This document shows positions 17,665 to 24,202 of a DNA stretch of 64,000 bases, piece after piece. The stretch's first letter is position 1, and the number at the start of each line of letters is the position of its first letter. Both the position numbers and the translations under genes were made by a program. The DNA is from Sediminicola sp. YIK13 (GTDB lineage Bacteria; Bacteroidota; Bacteroidia; Flavobacteriales; Flavobacteriaceae). The DNA is taken from contig NZ_CP010535.1 of assembly GCF_001430825.1 (NCBI RefSeq), positions 3,266,501 through 3,330,500 on the forward strand. Reading direction: 5' to 3'. The notes under the pieces were generated by a model. The model did not search any database. It saw only the letters and a list, made by a program, of their open reading frames with translations, and was not told the origin of the DNA.

Positions 17665-17961
17665 ATGTCCAAGTTTGGTGAACTAATTGATTTAGACGTA
17701 CCTGTTCTGTTAGATTTTTATGCAGAGTGGAATGAACAATCCACGGCCATGCATCCCGTATTGAGGGATGTTGCAGCAGCCTTGGGCGATAAAGGAAAGG
17801 TGATTAAGATCGATGTTGAAAAGAACAAAGAACTGTCACAGGCATTAAGGGTGAAAGGTTTGCCAACCCTGATGATCTATAAAAAAGGTGAAATGGTATG
17901 GCGCCAAAGTGGCGAACAGGATGCCAATACCTTGATTGGGATTTTAAACGAATATATTTAA
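17665..17961 (+). CDS. Thioredoxin-fold protein lacking the CxxC active site
   Basis: 98 residues with the thioredoxin layout: VPVLLDFYAEWNEQSTAMHP aligns with the family VLVDFWAxWCGPCKxxxP, and the cis-proline loop KGLPTLMIYKKGE (Pro67) and FKxG-like ending are kept. The WCGPC motif is replaced by WNEQS (22-26) and the protein has no cysteine at all, so it cannot do disulfide exchange. It is probably a binding or scaffold protein. A -7 element TACTTTTG lies at 17634-17641 and a strong terminator follows. Confidence 0.9.
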   Translation: MSKFGELIDLDVPVLLDFYAEWNEQSTAMHPVLRDVAAALGDKGKVIKIDVEKNKELSQALRVKGLPTLMIYKKGEMVWRQSGEQDANTLIGILNEYI

Positions 17962-17963
17962 GC

Positions 17964-17996
17964 AAAAAAGCGGGATGATCATCATCCCGCTTTTTT
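17964..17996. terminator. Bidirectional terminator between convergent genes
   Basis: AAAAAAGCGGGATGAT and ATCATCCCGCTTTTTT form a 16-base-pair stem with an almost absent loop. It separates the thioredoxin-like gene (+) from the DUF2723 gene (-). Confidence 0.92.
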
Positions 17997-18002
17997 ATTG
18001 CT

Positions 18003-21000
18003 CTATTCTTCAATGACCGAGGGGACCGTATCCTGTGGCATTGTCCCGCCTTCAATTTCCATACTGTCCATCATTTCCAGCTCTTCTTCCATGGGGAGGT
18101 CGTCTTCCAATATATCGTCCTTGTAAAAGTGGCTGAACTTATCTATGTATTCATTAAAGAGCAGGGTTTCCTTTTCTGCAAGGTCCTTATCCCTGTTGCC
18201 AATTAGAATATCAATATTCCTTCGGTATCCCTCCATATCGGCTATGATATCATTGATGTTTTCATATTGCTGATTCAACGGGATATTCTCATAATATTCC
18301 AATCGCTCCTGATACTTTTTCTTCAGTCTTTGGAACAAGTCCCTGGCCTTTTGGGTTTCCCCAACCTTATAATAGCCGTCCAAGAACGGTTCAACAAAGG
18401 CGTAGTATCCAAAATAGTCCAGCGGCATATTGTCCATGGCTATGTTTATGATCTCTTTGGCCTTTTCAATCTTGTTTTCTGCAATGAGCGTTTCCGTCAG
18501 TCGAGCTAAATTGCCCCTAAAGGAAAGACTTTGGGACCTCGTTTGTGGGTCGTGATAGATGTCTGGGCTTCCCGCATTGCCCCATTCCCATTTTTTTACA
18601 ATATCGTACATCAGATCAGAATCGATACGTCCCATTTCGTAAGGACTTAATCGGTCTGTCTTAATTGGCACCAGTTTATAGACTAGTCCGTCTAATTGCA
18701 GGTAGTCCTTCATCCAAATGTACTCCCCGTCATCAAAACTACCACCGGAAAAGTAGATGGGACGTTTCCAGTCGTTGTTGGCGATCACATCCAACATCAT
18801 GATCCTATTTTTGGGCAATGCCCCTTTAGGGAGATCTATATCTATAAAATCAACGATAAGGGCAGAATCTTTTGGTTTTACCAAGCCGCTTTCCAACACA
18901 TTCTTTTTGTTCACCGGAATCCTGATCTTATTGGTAGGATAGTAAACTATGTTCTGGTTGCTTTCGGAATACTCGCTGAGGTCCGCACCTTGTTTTTGTA
19001 GTATATGTTTAAACTTGGTCTGTGGTTTGTTACTTCCCACCCAATTCATAAAGTCTTTAATATTCCAACGACTTTCCGTTACCCCTTGGTAGTAAATAGC
19101 GTCCCTAGAGCCGTATTTGTAATCGTCATGGGTAAGTTGTGAAGGGATTGGAGCGCTTTCATAGGCCTGTCTTTTCATCTGGTCTATATACCAATCTGTA
19201 GCAAAAAGACTTGTATTGATAACGCGGACATCCGTTCGGTATCCCTCTATTTCTTGTACATACCACAATGGGAAGGTATCATTGTCCCCAATGGTGAACA
19301 ACATGGAGCCAGCTCCCTTTTGGGTCGATTCCAGATAGGCTTTTGCCGTTGATTGGGCTGTAAATCTATTGGATCTGTCATGGTCGTCCCAATTTTGGTA
19401 TGCCATCACCCCTGGAACGGCCAAAAGGCATATGATGGTCAATGCAGGCGCCAATATTTTGGGGGCGATCAATTTTTTAAATTCATCAAACAATCCGTAT
19501 ACCCCAATTCCGATCCATATGGCAAATACGTAAAATGAGCCTACCAAGGAATAATCCCTTTCCCTTGGCTGAAAAATAGAGGGGTTCGTATAAAATTGAA
19601 TGGCAAGCCCTGTGAATAGGAAGAACACCAATAAAACCCAGAATTGTTTTGGGTTTTTTGTGATTTGGAAAATAAGGCCAATGATCCCAAGTAGCAATGG
19701 CAAGAAGAAATAGGTGTTCCTACCTTTGTTGTTTAGGACATCACTGGGTAAGTTGTCCTGGCTCCCCCTAAAAAGGTTATCTATAAAATTAATACCGCTC
19801 AACCAGTTGCCATGGTTGTCGTACCTGCCTTGTATGTCATCTTGTTTTCCTGTGAAATTCCACATAAAATAACGCCAATACATATATCCAAATTGGAAGT
19901 CGATCATGTATTTTACGTTCTCCCAAACAGTTGGCGGTATCACTTCAATGTATTCACTGAATTCCTTTAGAAAACGTATATATTGATCTTCTTGGATCTC
20001 TCCAGTGGTGAGTCCGTTCCTAAATTGGTTTACGGCATCGCGCAGTTCTCCGTTGGATCTGTATTCTGGTTTTATCTTGAAGTCCAGGGGGCCAAAATAC
20101 TTCATGTAATTCTCAGCATTTTGTTCGCTCCACATTCTCGGAAGTAGTCCTACATGGTCCTCGTTGGGGCCTGGGACAGATTCCTTGTAGTGGTTGACGA
20201 TAACATATTTTCCAAGCTTTTCATCTTTTTCATATTTAGGCTTATCATCCTCCTCCGTGCCCGAGGTAGCAAACAAATTGGAATAGTACGTACCGTAAAT
20301 AGGACTGTCTACCCCTGGGTATTGTTCTCTATTGTAATAGGCCAATAAGGAACGTGCATCCGATGGATTGTTTTCATTGATGACCGTATTGGCATTGGCC
20401 CTAATGGGGAGCATCAACCAAGAAGAAAACCCTAGGAAAAGGAACATGGCGCATAATACAAGGGTGTTTGCTTTCCTGAAATCGTTTTTTCGGGTATAGC
20501 TCAATCCAAAATAAAAGACACTTATAAAAATAAGTCCCATGATGATAGTCCCTGAATTAAAGGGAAGTCCAATGGTATTGACAAAGAATATCTCACTCCA
20601 GCCAAATGCAACCAAGACATAAGTAAGGGAAAATTTATAGACCAACATCAAAAGTGCCACGACCAAAATATTGGCCAACAGGAAATTTTTAACGGTTGTA
20701 GTCTTGTATTTTTTAAAGTAGTACAATAGACCAATGGAAGGAATGGTCAAAAAGCCCATAAACTGTATTCCAAAAGTGAGGCCTACAACAAAGGACATAA
20801 GGATCAACCATCTATTGCCTCTTGGATCGTCTAGGTCATCTGTCCATCTCAATCCCAACCAAAGTAGAAGGGACATGATTAAACTGGCCATGGCATAAAC
20901 CTCTGTTTCCACAGCGTTGAACCAAAAACTATCAGAATAAGTGAAAGCCAAGGCGCCAATTAAACCACTGGCCAATATGGCGATTGCCTTACTGTTTGTA

Positions 21001-21338
21001 ATTGGTTCGTCCTTGCCTATCAATTTTTTTACGAGGTTGGTCGTTGTCCAGAATAGAAATAAAATGGTAAAGGCGCTAGAAATTCCAGAAAGGTAATTGA
21101 CCATTTTGGCAACCTGTCCCGGTTCCAGGGCGAACATGGAGATAAAAGCCCCCAACATTTGAAGTAGCGGTGCTCCCGGAGGATGACCAACTTGAAGTTT
21201 TGCCGAGGTGGCAATATATTCACCCGCATCCCAATAACTGCCCGTAGGCTCTACGGTTATACCATATGTGATTAGGGCTATAAAAAAAACGACCCATCCA
21301 AGGATGGTGTCCCATTTCTCAAAATCTTTCGAAAACAT
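18003..21338 (-). CDS. DUF2723 membrane protein, GT-C type glycosyltransferase-like, with TPR-like tail
   Basis: 1111 residues from ATG 21338 (a TTG at 21347 would overlap the -7 element). About a dozen transmembrane helices fill the first ~300 residues and 540-660. The first periplasmic loop has YWDAGEYIATSAKLQVGHPPGAP, with the acidic pair expected in a GT-C fold. Soluble segments around 660-900 and a helical repeat-like tail (900-1000) follow, ending in an acidic stretch. The DUF2723 family includes human TMEM260, a protein O-mannosyltransferase, and Bacteroidota carry out protein O-glycosylation, so a protein-glycosylation role is reasonable but unproven. TAAATTTG at 21352-21345 (minus) ends only 6 bases before the ATG. 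Confidence 0.9.
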   Translation of the reverse strand: MFSKDFEKWDTILGWVVFFIALITYGITVEPTGSYWDAGEYIATSAKLQVGHPPGAPLLQMLGAFISMFALEPGQVAKMVNYLSGISSAFTILFLFWTTTNLVKKLIGKDEPITNSKAIAILASGLIGALAFTYSDSFWFNAVETEVYAMASLIMSLLLWLGLRWTDDLDDPRGNRWLILMSFVVGLTFGIQFMGFLTIPSIGLLYYFKKYKTTTVKNFLLANILVVALLMLVYKFSLTYVLVAFGWSEIFFVNTIGLPFNSGTIIMGLIFISVFYFGLSYTRKNDFRKANTLVLCAMFLFLGFSSWLMLPIRANANTVINENNPSDARSLLAYYNREQYPGVDSPIYGTYYSNLFATSGTEEDDKPKYEKDEKLGKYVIVNHYKESVPGPNEDHVGLLPRMWSEQNAENYMKYFGPLDFKIKPEYRSNGELRDAVNQFRNGLTTGEIQEDQYIRFLKEFSEYIEVIPPTVWENVKYMIDFQFGYMYWRYFMWNFTGKQDDIQGRYDNHGNWLSGINFIDNLFRGSQDNLPSDVLNNKGRNTYFFLPLLLGIIGLIFQITKNPKQFWVLLVFFLFTGLAIQFYTNPSIFQPRERDYSLVGSFYVFAIWIGIGVYGLFDEFKKLIAPKILAPALTIICLLAVPGVMAYQNWDDHDRSNRFTAQSTAKAYLESTQKGAGSMLFTIGDNDTFPLWYVQEIEGYRTDVRVINTSLFATDWYIDQMKRQAYESAPIPSQLTHDDYKYGSRDAIYYQGVTESRWNIKDFMNWVGSNKPQTKFKHILQKQGADLSEYSESNQNIVYYPTNKIRIPVNKKNVLESGLVKPKDSALIVDFIDIDLPKGALPKNRIMMLDVIANNDWKRPIYFSGGSFDDGEYIWMKDYLQLDGLVYKLVPIKTDRLSPYEMGRIDSDLMYDIVKKWEWGNAGSPDIYHDPQTRSQSLSFRGNLARLTETLIAENKIEKAKEIINIAMDNMPLDYFGYYAFVEPFLDGYYKVGETQKARDLFQRLKKKYQERLEYYENIPLNQQYENINDIIADMEGYRRNIDILIGNRDKDLAEKETLLFNEYIDKFSHFYKDDILEDDLPMEEELEMMDSMEIEGGTMPQDTVPSVIEE

Positions 21339-21456
21339 GTATGCCAAATTTACCAGTTGGGGCGAATTTACTAATTAAAATAGATATGCGTTGAAATTTT
21401 TCGCAAACCTTTAACAGGGTTTTTTTTCATTTTTTTAATATTGTTGCCCAAAATAT

Positions 21457-21486
21457 TTGCGCATATTAAACTTTGTTTTAAATTTG
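21457..21486 (+). promoter_or_regulatory. Promoter of tRNA-Gln
   Basis: TTG at 21457-21459 and a perfect TAAATTTG at 21479-21486, 19 bases apart; the tRNA begins 18 bases downstream. Confidence 0.8.
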
Positions 21487-21504
21487 CACGCTCTTAAGCA
21501 ATGC

Positions 21505-21576
21505 TGGCCTATGGTGTAATTGGCAACACAGCTGGTTTTGGTCCAGTCGTTCTAGGTTCGAGTCCTAGTAGGCCAA
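21505..21576 (+). tRNA. tRNA-Gln (anticodon TTG)
   Basis: Acceptor stem TGGCCTA pairs fully with TAGGCCA (21569-21575), with discriminator A at 21576. Anticodon stem CTGG/CCAG encloses the loop TTTTGGT, giving anticodon TTG. The T arm is CTAGG-TTCGAGT-CCTAG. CCA is not encoded. It has its own promoter and terminator, so it is a single-gene unit. Confidence 0.97.
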
Positions 21577-21592
21577 CATCCAAAATGGAAGT

Positions 21593-21623
21593 CCCGATAC
21601 TGAAAAGTATCGGGATTTTTTTT
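21593..21623 (+). terminator. Terminator after tRNA-Gln
   Basis: CCCGATACT (21593-21601), loop GAAA, AGTATCGGG (21606-21614), then A and a run of T. Confidence 0.9.
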
Positions 21624-21772
21624 GCTAATTATTTAATGCTGTGGGGAATAAGAGATTCTTAGTAAAACAACACAATGGTCCACTTGGACGATACGGCGGA
21701 AATTGGAATTAATTTTAAAGGTGGGAAGGGGCATATCCCGAAATTGGATACACCAGAATACTTTTGAGATAG

Positions 21773-21844
21773 GAAAAGCAGTTTACCGCGAAAAAAAAAG
21801 AATTAAAATTTTCTGAGCTTTCAGATAAGGTCATCAGCAATTAA
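21773..21844 (+). pseudogene. Possible N-terminal piece of a decayed PepSY-like gene
   Basis: Between an in-frame TAG and TAA is a stretch reading EKQFTAKKKELKFSELSDKV and then ISN. The segment KELKFSELSDKV resembles the beginning of the mature part of small periplasmic PepSY-like proteins (an ELP-KV type opening). It has no start codon or signal peptide. On its own this would be weak; it is listed because a better fragment with the matching C-terminal half is at 22172-22309 on the same strand. Confidence 0.3.
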
Positions 21845-21857
21845 AAATTTAACCTTT

Positions 21858-22013
21858 TTAAATCTCAGATCCCGTGATCAATTTGTTGATGATGAGGTAG
21901 CCAGATATCAGGGGCAGCATATGGGCGATTTCCCCTGCCTCTGGGAAAAGAAAGAATATAACGATCCATGCAAAAAATAATGCTGCTATAAATTTCCAAG
22001 TGATGACTTTCAT
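21858..22013 (-). CDS. Small hydrophobic membrane protein, 51 residues
   Basis: An ATG at 22013 opens a 51-codon frame reading MKVITWKFIAALFFAWIVIF, FLFPEAGEIAHMLP, LISGYLIINKLITGSEI, with the stop at 21858. Two hydrophobic segments (about 7-23 and 32-46) are separated by an acidic turn EAGE. The codon pattern and clean membrane-protein composition argue for a real gene, but I recognise no family. It lies between two pieces of a PepSY-like remnant on the other strand. No clear promoter was found. Confidence 0.6.
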   Translation of the reverse strand: MKVITWKFIAALFFAWIVIFFLFPEAGEIAHMLPLISGYLIINKLITGSEI

Positions 22014-22171
22014 TTATTTATTTAGGTTTTAGTAGGAAGCTAAAGTAATTGGCTTCTTAAGACGGGATGAACGTTTTTCTAGTTTAAATTAACTCATTTG
22101 ATTAACCCCAGTGTTGGCGGAGGGTGCCAAGTTCCTAATGTCTTCTAGTTGGATGGCGTTATTGTTTTTAG

Positions 22172-22309
22172 CAATATGATAATTATGAAATCGCAGAAAT
22201 TGAAAAGGTAGATCATCATTCAAAAGGTGTTTTTTATGATGTGGAATTCAAACGTAACGGTGAAAAAAAAGATATCGAGTTTACTGCTGATGGTAGGCGA
22301 TTGAACTAA
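22172..22309 (+). pseudogene. C-terminal fragment of a PepSY-like (BLIP-like) protein gene
   Basis: A 45-codon open stretch begins directly after an in-frame TAG (22169-22171) with no ATG, GTG or TTG before the conserved part. It reads YEIAEIEKVDHHSKGVFYDV then EFKRNGEKKDIEFTADGRRL and N, with the stop at 22307. The alternation of Y-I-E-K, G-V-F-Y-D-V-E and I-E-F-T-A-D-G-R is the typical second half of the PepSY-like beta-lactamase-inhibitor-like family. Without a start or signal peptide it looks like a 5'-truncated relic. The front half may be at 21773-21844. Confidence 0.6.
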
Positions 22310-22354
22310 AAGATATCTTTTTGAGTTTCTCTTAAAGCCCTGATCAAAAATTGA

Positions 22355-22385
22355 TTGGGAAGTGAAATAAAAAATCGTATATTTG
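22355..22385 (+). promoter_or_regulatory. Promoter of rimP-nusA-infB
   Basis: TTG at 22355-22357 and a perfect TATATTTG at 22378-22385, 20 bases apart. The rimP start is 66 bases downstream, leaving room for the hairpin at 22414-22438 in the leader. Confidence 0.8.
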
Positions 22386-22413
22386 CACCGCTGAAAGAAT
22401 ATAAAGTATTCAT

Positions 22414-22438
22414 GAGGGGACTATTAGTCCCCTCTTTT
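22414..22438 (+). promoter_or_regulatory. Terminator-like hairpin in the rimP-nusA-infB leader
   Basis: GAGGGGACT (22414-22422), loop ATT, AGTCCCCTC (22426-22434), then TTTT and ATTA. It is a 9-base-pair GC-rich stem plus short U tract, located after the promoter and 13 bases before the rimP ATG. It has the form of an intrinsic terminator or attenuator, which is interesting because the operon encodes the termination factor NusA. Alternatively it may stabilise the transcript or tune translation. Confidence 0.55.
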
Positions 22439-22451
22439 ATTACTTAAATTT

Positions 22452-22913
22452 ATGTTGAAGGACAAAGTAACAGAACTTTTAAATCAGGCCCTTGAGGAGA
22501 ATCAATCACTGTTTTTGATTGATTTTAAAATGTCATCCGATAATAAAATCAAGGTGACGTTAGATGGTGACAATGGGGTAACGTTGAAAGACTGCATGGC
22601 GGTAAGTAGGACCATTGAGCACAATTTGGACAGGGAAGAGCATGATTTTGCCTTAGAAGTTGAATCTGCGGGAGCTACCACGCCTTTGGTTATGCCAAGA
22701 CAGTACAAAAAGAATATAGGTAGAATATTAGAAGTAAGGAGTCAAGATAGTAATTTTGAAGGCAAACTTACGGCTGCAACGGAAGATAGCATCACTTTAG
22801 AGTGGAAGGCACGTGAACCCAAACCTGTGGGCAAGGGTAAAGTAACAGTTCAGAAAAAGCAAGAAATTGCGATTTCTGATATTCAAGAAGCAAAAGTTGT
22901 ATTAAAATTTTAA
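22452..22913 (+). CDS. rimP: Ribosome maturation factor RimP
   Basis: 153 residues; 30S assembly factor. It has the alpha/beta N-terminal domain (LFLIDFKMSSDNKIKVTLDG, VTLKDCMAVSRTIEHNLD, DFALEVESAGATTPL) and the C-terminal SH3-like domain (NIGRILEVRSQDSNFEGKL, ISDIQEAKVVLKF). It is the first gene of the operon with nusA 13 bases downstream. Confidence 0.95.
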   Translation: MLKDKVTELLNQALEENQSLFLIDFKMSSDNKIKVTLDGDNGVTLKDCMAVSRTIEHNLDREEHDFALEVESAGATTPLVMPRQYKKNIGRILEVRSQDSNFEGKLTAATEDSITLEWKAREPKPVGKGKVTVQKKQEIAISDIQEAKVVLKF

Positions 22914-22926
22914 TTAGTAGTTCAGA

Positions 22927-24159
22927 ATGGAAAATATTGCGCTGATAGAATCTTTCTCCGAGTTTAAGGATGATAAATTCATTGACAGGGTTACGCTGAT
23001 GGCGATTTTGGAAGATGTGTTTAGAAACGCTCTTAAGAAAAAGTTTGGCTCAGATGACAACTTTGATATCATTATAAACCCTGATAAAGGAGATTTAGAG
23101 ATATGGAGAAACAGAGTTGTTGTAGAGGATGGTGAGGTTGAGGATCCCAATGAGGAGATCTCACTTACTGCAGCGCGCAAGATTGAGCCCGATTTTGAAG
23201 TGGGTGAAGATGTTTCTGAAGAGGTGAAATTGATAGATTTGGGAAGAAGGGCAATTTTGGCATTGCGTCAAAACCTTATTTCTAAGATCCATGAACACGA
23301 CAATACAACCATTTATAAGCAGTTCAAGGATCTGGAAGGTGAAATTTACACTGCAGAGGTTCACCATATTAGGCATAAGGCCATTATTTTATTGGATGAC
23401 GAAGGCAATGAAATCATCATGCCAAAGGATAAGCAGATTCCTGCAGACTTCTTTAGAAAGGGTGATAACGTTCGTGGAATAATTGAAAGTGTGGAATTGA
23501 AGGGCAACAAGCCTGTCATAATTATGTCCAGAACTTCTCCCTTGTTTTTAGAGCAATTGTTCTTCCAAGAGATCCCAGAAGTTTTTGATGGTTTGATCAC
23601 TATTAAAAAAGCGGTGCGTATTCCTGGAGAGAAAGCAAAAGTAGCGGTGGATTCCTATGATGATAGGATAGATCCAGTTGGTGCCTGCGTGGGAATGAAA
23701 GGTTCCCGTATACATGGTATCGTCAGGGAATTGGGGAATGAAAATATTGATGTTATCAATTGGACCAGTAATGCACAATTATTGGTGACAAGGGCATTGA
23801 GTCCTGCTCGTGTTTCCTCGGTAAAATTAGATGATGAAAAAATGACAGCCCAAGTATACCTAAGGCCAGAGGAGGTTTCCAAGGCTATTGGTAGGGGAGG
23901 TCACAATATAAGACTGGCCGGACAATTGACCGGTTATGAAATTGATGTATTCCGCGAAGGAGTGGAAGAAGATGTTGAATTGACTGAATTTTCTGATGAA
24001 ATTGAAGGCTGGGTTATTGACGAGCTTAAGAAAATTGGGTTGGATACAGCAAGGAGCGTCCTCGAGCAGGATGTGAATGATTTGGTTAAACGTACAGATT
24101 TAGAAGAGGAGACAATTTTAGAAGTTGTGCGTGTGCTAAAAGAAGAATTAGAAGATTAA
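22927..24159 (+). CDS. nusA: Transcription termination/antitermination factor NusA
   Basis: 410 residues. The N-terminal RNA-polymerase-binding domain (1 to about 125) is followed by S1 (about 133-200, with VHHIRHKAIILLDDEGNEII), KH1 (CVGMKGSRIHGIVRELGNENI) and KH2 (KAIGRGGHNIRLAGQLTGYEI). The tail after KH2 is short (SDEIEGWVIDELKKIGLDTA), so the long acidic repeats of the E. coli protein are missing, as usual in Bacteroidota. It lies in the conserved rimP-nusA-infB order. Confidence 0.97.
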   Translation: MENIALIESFSEFKDDKFIDRVTLMAILEDVFRNALKKKFGSDDNFDIIINPDKGDLEIWRNRVVVEDGEVEDPNEEISLTAARKIEPDFEVGEDVSEEVKLIDLGRRAILALRQNLISKIHEHDNTTIYKQFKDLEGEIYTAEVHHIRHKAIILLDDEGNEIIMPKDKQIPADFFRKGDNVRGIIESVELKGNKPVIIMSRTSPLFLEQLFFQEIPEVFDGLITIKKAVRIPGEKAKVAVDSYDDRIDPVGACVGMKGSRIHGIVRELGNENIDVINWTSNAQLLVTRALSPARVSSVKLDDEKMTAQVYLRPEEVSKAIGRGGHNIRLAGQLTGYEIDVFREGVEEDVELTEFSDEIEGWVIDELKKIGLDTARSVLEQDVNDLVKRTDLEEETILEVVRVLKEELED

Positions 24160-24202
24160 GCTATATATTAGCGGGAAAATATAAGAATACGAATATCTAT
24201 TT

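Noticed and set aside
21347-21347. TTG at 21347 as start of the DUF2723 protein
   Set aside because: It lies within the -7 element TAAATTTG, so it would not be transcribed from that promoter; ATG 21338 fits better.
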